Source of the DNA: Fictibacillus sp. b24
GTDB taxonomy: Bacteria; Bacillota; Bacilli; Bacillales; Fictibacillaceae
Direction: 5' to 3'
DNA: 64,000 nucleotides
Assembly (NCBI RefSeq): GCF_030348825.1
Contig: NZ_JAUCES010000005.1
Span: 1,612,001-1,676,000, forward strand
This document shows, piece after piece, positions 42,775 to 51,630 of this stretch; position 1 is the stretch's first letter; each line of letters starts with the position of its first letter. The notes under the pieces are model-generated. The model saw only the letters and a program-made list of their open reading frames with translations. It was not told the origin of the DNA and did not search any database. The translations under genes and the position numbers were made by a program.

Positions 42775-44079
42775 ATGAGAATGGTTGATTTAATTCAAAA
42801 AAAGCGTGACGGTAAAGAACTAACTAAAGCCGAAATAGATTATATTATCCAAAACTATACGAATGGCGAGATCCCAGACTATCAGATGTCTGCGTTTGCC
42901 ATGGCTGTGTACTTTAAAGACATGACAACTGAGGAACGCGCTAATTTTACAATGGCGATGGTTGAATCAGGTGACCAAATCGATCTTTCAGCAATCGAAG
43001 GAATAAAAGTTGATAAACATTCAACAGGTGGTGTTGGTGATACAACAACTCTAGTATTAGCTCCTCTAGTTGCCGCTCTTGGTGTACCTGTAGCTAAAAT
43101 GTCAGGAAGAGGACTTGGGCATACTGGCGGAACAATTGACAAATTAGAAGCAGTTCCTGGTTTCCACGTTGAAATTGACAACCAGCAGTTTATTGATTTA
43201 GTAAACAAAAACAAGCTTGCTGTTATTGGTCAGAGCGGAAATCTTACACCTGCGGATAAAAAACTATATGGTCTTCGTGATGTAACGGCTACGGTTAATT
43301 CGATCCCACTGATTGCAAGCTCGATTATGAGTAAGAAAATCGCAGCTGGTGCAGATGCGATTGTATTAGATGTAAAAACAGGTGCTGGAGCATTTATGAA
43401 AACACCAGAAGAAGCAGAAGAGCTTGCAAACGCAATGGTGAAAATCGGGAACGCAGTTGGACGAAATACAATGGCTGTAATTTCTGATATGAGTCAGCCA
43501 TTGGGTCTTGCGATCGGAAATGCGCTTGAGATTAAGGAAGCGATAGACACACTTAACGGAAACGGACCTAAAGACCTTGAAGAGTTATGCTTAACACTAG
43601 GATCTCACATGGTGTATCTCGCGAAAAAAGCAGATTCCCTTGAACAAGCACGTGAGATGCTGAAAGAAGCGATTACTTCTGGTAAGGCTCTTGAAACGTT
43701 GAAAGTGTTCTTAAAAGCACAAGGCGGAGATGAGTCTGTTGTCGACCATCCAGAAAATCTTCCACAAGCAGCTCATACATTTGAATTGGCTGCAGAAGAA
43801 GATGGATATGTATCTGAGATCATTGCCGATGAGATCGGTACAGCAGCAATGATTTTAGGTGCAGGACGAGCAACAAAAGAATCCGAAATTGATTTAGCTG
43901 TTGGTCTGATGCTTAACAAAAAAGTTGGGGATTCAGTATCAAAAGGGGATTCTCTTGTTACGATCTACAGCAACACAGAGAATGTAGAAGATGTTAAAAA
44001 GAGAATTCGTGATGCTTATACGATTTCAAAGGATGCAGTAGAAGCACCACCGCTTGTATATAAAGAAATCAAACAATAA
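42775..44079 (+). CDS. pdp: pyrimidine-nucleoside phosphorylase
   Basis: Phosphorolysis of uridine, thymidine and deoxyuridine. The 434-residue enzyme has the signature [16 protein letters not shown], the phosphate site [21 protein letters not shown] and a C-terminal barrel-sandwich domain ([25 protein letters not shown]). The gap to punA is 88 bp with no obvious terminator, so it may be read through or have its own promoter. It completes a nucleoside catabolism cluster. Confidence 0.94.
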   Translation: MRMVDLIQKKRDGKELTKAEIDYIIQNYTNGEIPDYQMSAFAMAVYFKDMTTEERANFTMAMVESGDQIDLSAIEGIKVDKHSTGGVGDTTTLVLAPLVAALGVPVAKMSGRGLGHTGGTIDKLEAVPGFHVEIDNQQFIDLVNKNKLAVIGQSGNLTPADKKLYGLRDVTATVNSIPLIASSIMSKKIAAGADAIVLDVKTGAGAFMKTPEEAEELANAMVKIGNAVGRNTMAVISDMSQPLGLAIGNALEIKEAIDTLNGNGPKDLEELCLTLGSHMVYLAKKADSLEQAREMLKEAITSGKALETLKVFLKAQGGDESVVDHPENLPQAAHTFELAAEEDGYVSEIIADEIGTAAMILGAGRATKESEIDLAVGLMLNKKVGDSVSKGDSLVTIYSNTENVEDVKKRIRDAYTISKDAVEAPPLVYKEIKQ

Positions 44080-44093
44080 CTCTAAATTTTATG

Positions 44094-44134
44094 GGTGACT
44101 CAAGAGGATTAAACTTCTGAGTCACCTTTTTTTG
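44094..44134 (+). terminator. intrinsic terminator of the nucleoside operon
   Basis: GGTGACTCA pairs with TGAGTCACC with additional pairing above, followed by seven T residues. It lies 15 bp after pdp. Confidence 0.92.
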
Positions 44135-44267
44135 TTTGGATAGCTTTTCACTCTTCGATAGGCAAAAGGATGAAGTTGAATGAAAAATCCAGCTTCTTTT
44201 TGAATTTAGCTCCTTAAAACTGTTTTTTGGGGCATGAAAGAAAAGGAGAGTTTGTCGAGAAATAGCG

Positions 44268-44370
44268 AATCGCCTTTATTAAGTCAATAATCGCCTTATT
44301 AATGCTAAAAATCGCTTAATTATTTCTAGAATGAACTTAATTTTTCCCAAAATCGCTCAATTCAGCAAAA
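44268..44370. repeat. intergenic degenerate tandem array, 21-bp period
   Basis: AATCGCC starts at 44268 and 44289, AATCGCTT at 44310, a variant ATGAACTT at 44331 and AATCGCTC at 44351, giving spacings of 21, 21, 21 and 20 bp. TTAATT recurs at the same phase. The array sits in the 510-bp gap between pdp and dacF. The rest of that gap holds only the pdp terminator and the dacF promoter. Confidence 0.85.
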
Positions 44371-44537
44371 TGAATACCCCAAGGTGTTTATGATTTCAAC
44401 CGTTCAAGCTACAAACTGCCCACAAATGCCATTCTTATATTCATATTATATTCATATACAGAAAGACAAAACAAAACTTCAGCCGTTTTTGATTACTATT
44501 AAATGTGGGAACAGAGCTTTTTTAGATGGAAGAAACG

Positions 44538-44566
44538 GTATAAAGTGAAAAATTATGGAAAAAATA
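44538..44566 (+). promoter_or_regulatory. SigF promoter of dacF-spoIIA
   Basis: GTATA at 44538-44542, a 14-bp spacer and GGAAAAAATA at 44557-44566 match the SigF consensus (GYATA, GGNNANAHTR) in every fixed position; the spacer is one base shorter than usual. It lies 25 bp before dacF, known to be SigF-dependent in B. subtilis. Confidence 0.75.
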
Positions 44567-44591
44567 AAGCTATATGAATGGAGGGAACTGT

Positions 44592-45758
44592 ATGAAAGGC
44601 GTAATTTCAGGTCTACTTAGTATTTGTTTGCTAGCAGCTTTTTCTATCCCAAAAGCAGAGGCGGCAGAAAAAGAAAAGATGAAGCTTGCTGAACAGAGCC
44701 ACTCGGCAATTTTAATGGAACAAGATAGTGGCAGTGTTCTGTTTGAGAAAAATAGTCATGAAAAGCTGCCGCCAGCAAGTATGACTAAAATCATGACGAT
44801 GATCCTTATCATGGAAGCCATTGATAAAGGGAAAATCAGTTGGAACGATAAGATTCGTGTCTCTGATTATGCAGCAAGTATGGGAGGATCACAGATTTTC
44901 CTTGAGCCTGGTGAAGAGATGCGTGTAGAAGATATGGTCAAAGGAATTGCGATCGGCAGTGCCAATGATGCGTCTGTAGCAATGGCAGAACATATTGCTG
45001 GATCAGCTGAGTCTTTTGTTAACATGATGAACGATAAAGCAAAAGAGCTTGGTTTAAATGATACGTTCTTTAAGAATCCAACAGGACTTCCTGCAGCTGG
45101 ACATTACACGTCAGCGCACGACATGGCAATCATGGGGAAGGAACTTCTCAAACATGAAGAAGTTACGAAGTTCACCGGACTTTATGAAGATTATTTAAGA
45201 GAAGAATCAGAAAAGAAATTTTGGCTCGTTAACACGAACAGACTTGTTAAATTTTATCCGGGTGTAGACGGTTTGAAAACTGGATTTACGAATGAAGCAA
45301 AATATTGTTTAACTGCAACAGCAAATAAGAACGGTATGAGGGTAATTGCAGTCGTTATGGGTGCTCCTTCTCCAAAAGAAAGAAATGCTCAAGTTACATC
45401 GATGCTCGATTATGCCTTTACCCAGTTTTCAACTAAGAAGCTATACGACAGACATGAAATAGTAAAAGAAGTAAAGGTTCAAAAAGCAGAAAAATCTAAA
45501 CTGCCTGTTGTTACTTCAGAAAACATCTCCCTTTTATTAAAAAGAGGTGAAACAGCGAAAAAAGTGAAAACCGAAGTAAATGTGGATAAAGATTTGAAAC
45601 TACCTGTAAAAAAAGGACAGCAGATCGGATCTCTAAAAATATATAGCGGGGATAAGCTGATCACTGAAAGTCCAGTTCTAGCTTCAGAGACAGTGAAAAA
45701 AGCATCATGGTGGAAACTTTTCAAACGAACAGCAGGACAAATGTCAAAATCCTCCTGA
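44592..45758 (+). CDS. dacF: D-alanyl-D-alanine carboxypeptidase DacF
   Basis: Sporulation-specific penicillin-binding protein made in the forespore, trimming peptide stems of spore peptidoglycan. The 388-residue protein has a signal peptide (to AEA at 22-24), the catalytic Ser63-x-x-Lys66 in [10 protein letters not shown], a SAN motif in [15 protein letters not shown] and the KTG box in [15 protein letters not shown]. The C-terminal domain ends in an amphipathic region that anchors the protein. ATG 44592 follows GGAGGG. It directly precedes spoIIAA as in B. subtilis. Confidence 0.94.
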   Translation: MKGVISGLLSICLLAAFSIPKAEAAEKEKMKLAEQSHSAILMEQDSGSVLFEKNSHEKLPPASMTKIMTMILIMEAIDKGKISWNDKIRVSDYAASMGGSQIFLEPGEEMRVEDMVKGIAIGSANDASVAMAEHIAGSAESFVNMMNDKAKELGLNDTFFKNPTGLPAAGHYTSAHDMAIMGKELLKHEEVTKFTGLYEDYLREESEKKFWLVNTNRLVKFYPGVDGLKTGFTNEAKYCLTATANKNGMRVIAVVMGAPSPKERNAQVTSMLDYAFTQFSTKKLYDRHEIVKEVKVQKAEKSKLPVVTSENISLLLKRGETAKKVKTEVNVDKDLKLPVKKGQQIGSLKIYSGDKLITESPVLASETVKKASWWKLFKRTAGQMSKSS

Positions 45759-45812
45759 TTATGAAGTATTCTTGACAGTTATAGGCGAATTCCCACTAGT
45801 TTTGTCAGGAGT

Positions 45813-45841
45813 GAAGGAATTCGTCTATTTTTATAGAAACT
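45813..45841 (+). promoter_or_regulatory. SigH-type promoter of spoIIAA
   Basis: GAAGGAATT at 45813-45821 is a perfect SigH -35 (RNAGGAWWW). After 11 bp, ATAGAAACT at 45833-45841 resembles the -10 (RNNGAATWW) with two mismatches. It lies 33 bp before spoIIAA, whose B. subtilis counterpart is SigH-driven. Confidence 0.55.
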
Positions 45842-45873
45842 TCACGTTATCCAAAAAAGAAGGAGAGGATAGC

Positions 45874-46224
45874 GTGGGATTAGCTGTCAATCTGGAACTT
45901 AAACACACCGTATTATGTATCCGCTTAGACGGAGAACTTGATCACCATACAGCAGACATGCTTCGGTCACAAGTTGAAGAATATTTGAGAAAACATACGG
46001 TAAATCATATTGTATTAAATTTAGAAGGTTTAAGTTTCATGGATAGTTCAGGCTTAGGTGTAATATTAGGACGATATAAGCAGATCAAGAGTCAAAATGG
46101 AGAGATGGTAGTATGTGCCATATCACCAGCGGTAAAAAGACTTTTTGAAATGTCAGGACTATTTAAGATTATCAGGCTTGAAGAAGATGAAGAGCTTGCC
46201 CTTCAGGCTTTGGGGGTGGCTTAA
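45874..46224 (+). CDS. spoIIAA: anti-sigma F factor antagonist SpoIIAA
   Basis: Binds SpoIIAB and frees SigF after dephosphorylation by SpoIIE. The 116-residue STAS protein closely matches B. subtilis Spo[24 protein letters not shown], then [20 protein letters not shown] with phosphorylated Ser58. The GTG at 45874 follows AAGGAGAGG; the frame is open upstream into the promoter. It is the first gene of the spoIIA operon. Confidence 0.95.
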   Translation: MGLAVNLELKHTVLCIRLDGELDHHTADMLRSQVEEYLRKHTVNHIVLNLEGLSFMDSSGLGVILGRYKQIKSQNGEMVVCAISPAVKRLFEMSGLFKIIRLEEDEELALQALGVA

Positions 46225-46225
46225 A

Positions 46226-46666
46226 ATGAGAAATGAAATGAAGATTCAATTTTCAGCATTAAGTCAAAATGAATCCTTTGCTCGTGTTACGGTAGCAGCT
46301 TTTATTGCCCAAATTGATCCAACGGTAGATGAACTGACTGAGATCAAGACCGTTGTTTCAGAAGCTGTAACGAACGCCATTATTCACGGATATGAAAACA
46401 AAGCAACAGGAATGGTCTATATTGAAGCAGCCATTGAAGAGGACACGATTCATCTAACAATCCGTGATGAAGGTATGGGAATCCGTGACTTGGATCAGGC
46501 AAGACAGCCGCTTTATACATCTAAGCCAGAGCTTGAGCGCTCAGGTATGGGCTTTACAATCATGGAAAACTTTATGGACAGTGTAGAAGTCATCTCAGAA
46601 CCGTCATACGGAACTACGATTCACTTGACAAAATACTTAACCAAAAATAAAGCAATGTGTAATTAA
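46226..46666 (+). CDS. spoIIAB: anti-sigma F factor SpoIIAB
   Basis: A 146-residue GHKL kinase that binds SigF and phosphorylates SpoIIAA. The N box reads [19 protein letters not shown], then DEGMGIRDL and the G2 region [15 protein letters not shown]. Length equals the B. subtilis protein. ATG 46226 begins one base after the spoIIAA stop, so the two are coupled. Confidence 0.95.
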   Translation: MRNEMKIQFSALSQNESFARVTVAAFIAQIDPTVDELTEIKTVVSEAVTNAIIHGYENKATGMVYIEAAIEEDTIHLTIRDEGMGIRDLDQARQPLYTSKPELERSGMGFTIMENFMDSVEVISEPSYGTTIHLTKYLTKNKAMCN

Positions 46667-46678
46667 GGGAGTATGTCT

Positions 46679-47437
46679 ATGGATGTCGAGGTGAAAGGCA
46701 GCAAAAGTGAACCGTTTCTTAAGGATGAAGAGATTAAGTTATTGATCAAACAGAGTCAGGAAGGAGATCAGTCAGCTCGTGATACGATTGTAGAAAAAAA
46801 CATGAGGCTGGTCTGGTCTGTGGTTCAACGCTTTTTAAACAGAGGTTATGAAGCTGATGACCTTTTTCAAATCGGCAGTATCGGATTATTAAAATCAGTA
46901 GATAAATTTGATCTTTCCTATGATGTACGGTTCTCAACTTATGCAGTACCGATGATCATCGGGGAGATTCAGCGCTTCATTCGAGACGATGGAACTGTGA
47001 AAGTTAGCCGCTCTTTAAAAGAGACAGGAAATAAAGTAAGAAAAGCAAAAGACGAGTTATCCAAGTCATTAGGGCGTACACCAACCATATCAGAAGTGGC
47101 TGAACATCTTGAGGTTGCAGTGGAAGATGTGATCATGGCGCAAGATGCAGTAAGAGCGCCACAATCCATTCACGAAACGGTGTATGAAAATGATGGCGAT
47201 CCTATCACTTTACTCGATCAAATCTCAGACCACTCTGAAAACAAATGGTTTGATAAGATCGCATTAAAGGATATCATGGATAAGCTCGATGAAAGAGAAC
47301 GTCTAATTGTATATTTGAGGTATTTTAAAGATCAAACCCAATCCGAAGTTGCTGATCGTCTTGCGATTTCTCAAGTACAAGTGTCGAGACTCGAAAAGAA
47401 GATACTATTATTTATGAAAAACCAGATGGAGACTTAA
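46679..47437 (+). CDS. sigF: RNA polymerase sporulation sigma factor SigF
   Basis: First forespore-specific sigma factor. The 252-residue protein shows region 2 (MRLVWSVVQRFLNRGYEADDLFQIGSIGLLKSVDKFD), region 3 (SRSLKETGNKVRKAKDEL) and region 4 (LDERERLIVYLRYFKDQTQSEVADRLAISQVQVSRLEKKIL). I chose ATG 46679, seven bases after GGGAG, over ATG 46673, which abuts that site; MDVEVK matches B. subtilis. The stop codon lies in the terminator loop. Confidence 0.95.
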   Translation: MDVEVKGSKSEPFLKDEEIKLLIKQSQEGDQSARDTIVEKNMRLVWSVVQRFLNRGYEADDLFQIGSIGLLKSVDKFDLSYDVRFSTYAVPMIIGEIQRFIRDDGTVKVSRSLKETGNKVRKAKDELSKSLGRTPTISEVAEHLEVAVEDVIMAQDAVRAPQSIHETVYENDGDPITLLDQISDHSENKWFDKIALKDIMDKLDERERLIVYLRYFKDQTQSEVADRLAISQVQVSRLEKKILLFMKNQMET

Positions 47438-47458
47438 ACGTCCTATCTGGTTTTTTTG
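47421..47458 (+). terminator. terminator overlapping the sigF stop codon
   Basis: ACCAGATGGA pairs with TCCTATCTGGT around a loop containing the TAA stop at 47435-47437; seven T residues follow. Confidence 0.88.
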
Positions 47459-47478
47459 TTTTGTATTTTTTTTATTTA

Positions 47479-47687
47479 GGCTGTTTTCGTATTCATTGTT
47501 GCTTTTGAAAGTAGTTGATCTCCGTTTCAGATGCTCGCTTTCCGCGGGGCAGGCGGTGAGCCACATTCGTACGTTTCACTCTTAAGTGTCTCACCTGCCC
47601 GCCTGTCCCGCAGGAGTCTCGCATCCTACACTCCAATCAATTATTCATAGAAGACAAGATGCAAAAGCAACGATTTTTGAAAAGAGC
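47479..47687 (-). repeat. dispersed palindromic repeat, copy G
   Basis: Begins GGCTGTTTTCGTATTCATTG and ends AACGATTTTTGAAAAGAGC, giving terminal inverted repeats of the GGCTGTTTT/GCTCTTTT type with GTTGCTTTTG just inside on both sides. Stem bases AGATGC/GCATCC covary with those of other copies. It lies between sigF and copy H. Confidence 0.9.
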
Positions 47688-47696
47688 GTTCATTTA

Positions 47697-48022
47697 AGAC
47701 ATTTCTAAAAGAATGTTGCTGTTGAACACTTAAGTTGCCTCCAAAATTAAATTTTTTACCTTCAACCACTAATACCTTTAATACCTTGATAACATTTCCA
47801 ATAATTATTCTCTTGGAACACACAAATGATGACTTAAGAAGAATTTCAAGTTCTTTCTTTACCTTAAAATCTTCGTTGATATGGTTGATTGGAGTGGAAG
47901 GTACGAGACTCCTGCGGGACGCGCGGTCAGGTGGAGACTCCTAATGGCGCAAAGCGGCAGGAGGCTCACCGTACGCCCCGCGGAAAGGGAGTACCTGGAA
48001 CGGAAAACAACCACTTTCAAAT
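47697..48022 (+). repeat. dispersed palindromic repeat, copy H
   Basis: The core runs from TTGATTGGAGTGGAAGGTACGAG (47884 onward) to AGTACCTGGAACGG. The outer stem AGGTAC/GTACCT differs from other copies on both sides in a compensatory way. The centre carries GGCGCAAAGCGGCAGGAGGCTC. To its left, TTTCTAAAAGAATGTTGCTG resembles the repeat end, but about 160 bp of unrelated AT-rich sequence (47720-47880) separates the two, so the left limit is uncertain. Confidence 0.75.
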
Positions 48023-48098
48023 ACCTCAAAGATTGTGGAACCAGTTTTTTATATTTTATCTTTTTTTGTGGTAGTTTTTGGATGGTGTTCGTTGTGAG

Positions 48099-48128
48099 GC
48101 ATGATAAGAATTGCGGTATCGCATACTA
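48099..48128 (+). promoter_or_regulatory. SigG promoter of the spoVA operon
   Basis: GCATG at 48099-48103, an 18-bp spacer and CATACTA at 48122-48128 match the SigG consensus (GHATR, N18, CATNNTA) in full, 29 bp before spoVAA. B. subtilis spoVA is SigG-dependent. Confidence 0.8.
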
Positions 48129-48157
48129 AACACAAATGCGCTTAAGAAAGAGGTGAA

Positions 48158-48784
48158 GTGAAATTGGATAAAACGGTATACCTGCGTATGCGTCAACGTG
48201 TACAGGTCCTTTTGAATCAGAAGGTTACAATCGGTGAGGTTGCACAGATTGTTGCATCTGATGAGTTAGAAAGAGACATCAAGGGATATGTTATCCATGA
48301 AGTAACCCCTGAAGATAAGCATTTGATTGTTATAGATGTCATGCGTGTGATCGGAACGATTCAACAGAAAAAGCCTGAGTTAGATGTTCAGACAATCGGC
48401 CCTGCACAATCGATTCTAGAGATTCAGATGAAACAAAAAAAGTTAGCACCTGTTTATTTTGTACTCGTGTGGCTGCTGCTCTTTACTGGTTCTGCGCTTG
48501 CGATTATGAATTTTCATGAAGATGTCAGCATGCAGCTTGTTCATCAAAAAATCTATTTTATGATAACTGGGCATTATAAAGAACAGCCTTTATTGCTTCA
48601 AGTTCCTTATTCATTCGGACTTGGCTTAGGAATGATTCTGTTTTTTAACCATCTGTTCCGGAAAAGGCTTAACGAAGAACCAAGCCCGTTAGAAGTAGAG
48701 ATGTTCAACTATCAACAAGACCTTGATCAATATGTAATCGTTCATGAAAACAAAGAAACCGAGAAAAAGATCAATGGGAATTAA
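48158..48784 (+). CDS. spoVAA: stage V sporulation protein AA
   Basis: First protein of the SpoVA system that moves dipicolinic acid into the spore and out at germination. The 208-residue protein has a soluble N-terminal half (VYLRMRQRVQVLLNQKVTIGEVAQIV) and two C-terminal helices, with AIMNFHEDVSMQLVHQKIY and FNHLFRKRLNEEPSPLEVEMFNYQQDLDQYV almost as in B. subtilis. A GTG at 48158 lies just after AGAGGTGAA; TTG 48164 has better spacing and is an alternative start. Its end overlaps spoVAB by 11 bp. Confidence 0.92.
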   Translation: MKLDKTVYLRMRQRVQVLLNQKVTIGEVAQIVASDELERDIKGYVIHEVTPEDKHLIVIDVMRVIGTIQQKKPELDVQTIGPAQSILEIQMKQKKLAPVYFVLVWLLLFTGSALAIMNFHEDVSMQLVHQKIYFMITGHYKEQPLLLQVPYSFGLGLGMILFFNHLFRKRLNEEPSPLEVEMFNYQQDLDQYVIVHENKETEKKINGN

Positions 48785-49196
48785 AGTCATACTGGTTGCT
48801 TTTATTGGATTTGGCGGAGGAATAACAGTTGGTTCTGGTCTCGTTGCGCTGATAACGGTATTAGGAATCGTTCCAAGACTGATGCAGCTTTCAAAAACAT
48901 ATCGGTACATCAGAGGTTATGAATTAAGCATTATATTAGGAGCGGTAATTGGCGGCTGGATGAACTTAAGAAACGCTTCAATTACATTTCCAGCATTCTT
49001 CCTCGTTCCAATCGGCCTATTTGCAGGAATTTTTGTAGGGATGCTTGCAGCTGCTTTAACTGAAGTCTTGAACGTACTTCCGATTCTTGCAAAAAGAGTA
49101 GGATTCGGTGAGAAGATCATCATCATATTAATGGCGATTGTATTAGGTAAAATTTCAGGATCTTTGTTTCATTGGATGTATTACATTAACCACTAA
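48774..49196 (+). CDS. spoVAB: stage V sporulation protein AB
   Basis: Inner-membrane protein of 140 residues with four helices in the forespore membrane SpoVA complex. GFGGGITVGSGLVALITVLGIVPRLMQL and GMLAAALTEVLNVLPILAKRVGF match the family closely. I place the start at ATG 48774, inside the end of spoVAA, because MGIKVILVAFIGF aligns with the B. subtilis N-terminus; ATG 48744 is the alternative. Confidence 0.92.
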   Translation: MGIKVILVAFIGFGGGITVGSGLVALITVLGIVPRLMQLSKTYRYIRGYELSIILGAVIGGWMNLRNASITFPAFFLVPIGLFAGIFVGMLAAALTEVLNVLPILAKRVGFGEKIIIILMAIVLGKISGSLFHWMYYINH

Positions 49197-49211
49197 GGAT
49201 GTGAGTGATTT

Positions 49212-49667
49212 ATGGCAACAAAAGAAGAACAGCAAGCATATGCAAAAAAAATCAAACCGATTCAGCCTAAACCTCCTTATGTTTTAAATTGTTTAAAAGC
49301 ATTTTTAGTCGGCGGGTTAATCTGTGTGATTGGTCAAGCGATTCAAAACTTTTATATCGAATTTTTTAATTTCTCACAAGAAACGGCCGGCAATCCAACC
49401 GTTGCAACGCTCATTTTAATTGCAGCTCTTTTAACAGGATTAGGTGTTTATGATAAGATCGGTCAGTTTGCTGGAGCAGGTTCAGTAGTGCCAGTAACTG
49501 GTTTTGCGAATGCTGTAACGAGTGCTGCACTAGAACATAAGAGTGAAGGTCTTGTACTTGGAGTGGCTACAAATCTGTTTAAACTTGCAGGAGCAGTTAT
49601 CGTTTTCGGGGCTGTGTCTGCCTACGTTTTTGGGATGATCCGCTACATCTTTCAGCATTTGACATAA
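49212..49667 (+). CDS. spoVAC: stage V sporulation protein AC
   Basis: A 151-residue membrane protein. The B. subtilis homologue acts as a mechanosensitive channel for dipicolinic acid release. Segments YVLNCLKAFLVGGLICVIGQAIQ, TGLGVYDKIGQFAGAGSVVPVTGFANAVTSAALEHKSEG and FGMIRYIFQHL are characteristic. It is one of the essential C-D-Eb core genes. A GGATGTGAG site precedes the ATG. Confidence 0.95.
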   Translation: MATKEEQQAYAKKIKPIQPKPPYVLNCLKAFLVGGLICVIGQAIQNFYIEFFNFSQETAGNPTVATLILIAALLTGLGVYDKIGQFAGAGSVVPVTGFANAVTSAALEHKSEGLVLGVATNLFKLAGAVIVFGAVSAYVFGMIRYIFQHLT

Positions 49668-49678
49668 GGAGTGAAAGC

Positions 49679-50695
49679 ATGAATTTATTAGGAAGACAGA
49701 CGTGGAAATTTGCGAATAATGTGTATCTGAATGCAGCAGGAACTGCCGTTGGTCCGATGGAAAGTGAAGGTCCATTAGGCAGTTACTTTGATAAAACATA
49801 TAACAACCTTCATTGCGGGCAAAAGAATTGGGAGCTTGCTGAAAGGCAGCTGATGGAAGACGCGATCAATGCTTGTTTACAGAAAGTAAAGATGAAGCCT
49901 GAAGATATCAATTTTTTATTGGCAGGTGATCTGCTTAACCAGATCGTTTCGTCCAACTATACAGCTCGAGGCAATGGTATCCCCTTCTTAGGCGTATTTG
50001 GAGCTTGCTCAACTTCTATGGAGTCTCTAGCGTTAGGCGCAGCATTGGTAGATGGCGGTTACGCAAACAGAGTTGTGGCAGCCGTTAGTTCGCACAACGC
50101 AACAGCCGAAAGACAGTTTAGATACCCAACTGAATATGGCGGACAAAAACCAGATACGGCTACGTTTACCGTTACAGGTGCAGGTGCGGCTCTTGTCAGT
50201 AAAGAGGTTTCTGATATTAAGATTACATCAGCAACAGTCGGAAAAGTTGTGGACTTAGGAATAAAAGACCCTTTTGATATGGGTTCTGCGATGGCACCTG
50301 CAGCAGCGGATACAATCGCTGCTCATTTTAAAGAGATGAATGTTGAACCAAATGAGTATGACTTAATCGCTACAGGAGACCTTTCAGGTGTGGGTGCGCC
50401 AATCGTAAAAATGCTGTTGAAAGAACAGGGCTATGATGTTTCTGATAATCATCGCGATTGCGGGCTGATGATTTATCGCTCCGGTCAGCAGGTGTTTGCT
50501 GGAGGAAGCGGCTGTGCATGTTCTGCGGTTGTCACTTATGGGTACATCCTGGATGAGATCCGAAAAGGGAATTTAAAGAAAGTTCTTATGGTAGCGACAG
50601 GAGCACTTTTAAACCCTGTTATGGTTCAGCAAAAAGAAAGTATTCCAACGGTTGCTCACGGAGTTGTTTTAGAGCGGGCGGAAGGAGGACAATAA
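49679..50695 (+). CDS. spoVAD: stage V sporulation protein AD
   Basis: Soluble, membrane-associated protein of 338 residues with a thiolase/KAS-like fold; the B. subtilis homologue binds dipicolinic acid. Visible are [42 protein letters not shown] and [15 protein letters not shown]. It starts 11 bp after spoVAC behind AAGGAGTG and ends 1 bp before spoVAE(b), indicating tight coupling. Confidence 0.95.
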   Translation: MNLLGRQTWKFANNVYLNAAGTAVGPMESEGPLGSYFDKTYNNLHCGQKNWELAERQLMEDAINACLQKVKMKPEDINFLLAGDLLNQIVSSNYTARGNGIPFLGVFGACSTSMESLALGAALVDGGYANRVVAAVSSHNATAERQFRYPTEYGGQKPDTATFTVTGAGAALVSKEVSDIKITSATVGKVVDLGIKDPFDMGSAMAPAAADTIAAHFKEMNVEPNEYDLIATGDLSGVGAPIVKMLLKEQGYDVSDNHRDCGLMIYRSGQQVFAGGSGCACSAVVTYGYILDEIRKGNLKKVLMVATGALLNPVMVQQKESIPTVAHGVVLERAEGGQ

Positions 50696-50696
50696 G

Positions 50697-51047
50697 ATGG
50701 AATTTTTCTGGGCATTTGTAATAGGAGGCGCCATTTGTGTCGTCGGTCAATTGATGATGGATGTTTTGAAATTAACACCAGCGCATGTTACCACTTCGTT
50801 TGTAGTGATAGGAGCAGGTCTTGATGCTTTCGGAATCTATGATAACTTAATCAAGTTTGCAGGAGCGGGTGCTACCGTTCCGATTACAAGCTTTGGTCAC
50901 TCACTTCTTCATGGTGCGATGGCAGCAGCTGACGAACATGGTTTTATCGGAATAGCGATGGGTATTTTTGAGTTAACATCTGCAGGTATTTCTTCTGCCA
51001 TTTTGTTTGGTTTTTTAGTAGCAGTCATTTTTGAACCAAAGGGGTGA
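50697..51047 (+). CDS. spoVAEB: stage V sporulation protein AE, subunit b
   Basis: A 116-residue membrane protein with three to four helices, paralogous to Spo[57 protein letters not shown]. With SpoVAC and SpoVAD it forms the conserved dipicolinic acid channel core. It starts one base after the spoVAD stop. Confidence 0.94.
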   Translation: MEFFWAFVIGGAICVVGQLMMDVLKLTPAHVTTSFVVIGAGLDAFGIYDNLIKFAGAGATVPITSFGHSLLHGAMAAADEHGFIGIAMGIFELTSAGISSAILFGFLVAVIFEPKG

Positions 51048-51051
51048 TTCT

Positions 51052-51630
51052 ATGGTGAAAAAACGGGTCATTTTCATAACAGATGGAGATCTGTATGCAT
51101 TGCGGGTTGTAGAACATGCTGCTAAACAAGTTGGCGGCCGCTGTATTTCGCAATCATGGGGAAATCCATCCAAAAAGAGCGGAGAAGAACTAGTAGAAAT
51201 GATCCGAACAACACCTAATGATCCTGTACTTGTGATGTTCGATGACTGTGGTTTTAAGGGAGAAGGTCCTGGAGAACATGCAATGAGATACATTCATCAG
51301 CAAAAAGACATAGATGTTATCGGTGCAGTAGCTGTGGCTTCAAAGACTCATTTCGCTGAGTGGACGAAAGTACATTGCTCAATGGACAGATATGGTGAAC
51401 TCACAGAGTTTGGCATTGATAAGAGCGGGCTGCCAGATTTAGAAACTGGAAGAATTAATGGCGATACCGTGTATATACTCGATGAACTAAATCTTCCCTT
51501 TGTGGTTGGAATCGGAGACATTGGTAAAATGTCAGGCTTCGATGCTGTGGAAAAAGGGGCTCCGATTACAGTTAAAGCCATTAAACTCATTTTAGAAAGG
51601 AGCGAATCAAGTGGGAAACGCCAAAAATAA
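51052..51630 (+). CDS. spoVAEA: stage V sporulation protein AE, subunit a
   Basis: A 192-residue soluble protein of the SpoVAEa family: RVIFITDGDLYALRVVEHAAKQVGGRCISQSWGNPS, VLVMFDDCGFKGEGPGEHAM and DIGKMSGFDAVEKGAPITVKAI. ATG 51052 follows GGGGTGAT; an in-frame ATG at 51031 overlaps spoVAE(b). Its specific role is not settled, although it belongs to the spoVA operon of many Bacillus species. Its end overlaps spoVAF. Confidence 0.9.
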   Translation: MVKKRVIFITDGDLYALRVVEHAAKQVGGRCISQSWGNPSKKSGEELVEMIRTTPNDPVLVMFDDCGFKGEGPGEHAMRYIHQQKDIDVIGAVAVASKTHFAEWTKVHCSMDRYGELTEFGIDKSGLPDLETGRINGDTVYILDELNLPFVVGIGDIGKMSGFDAVEKGAPITVKAIKLILERSESSGKRQK

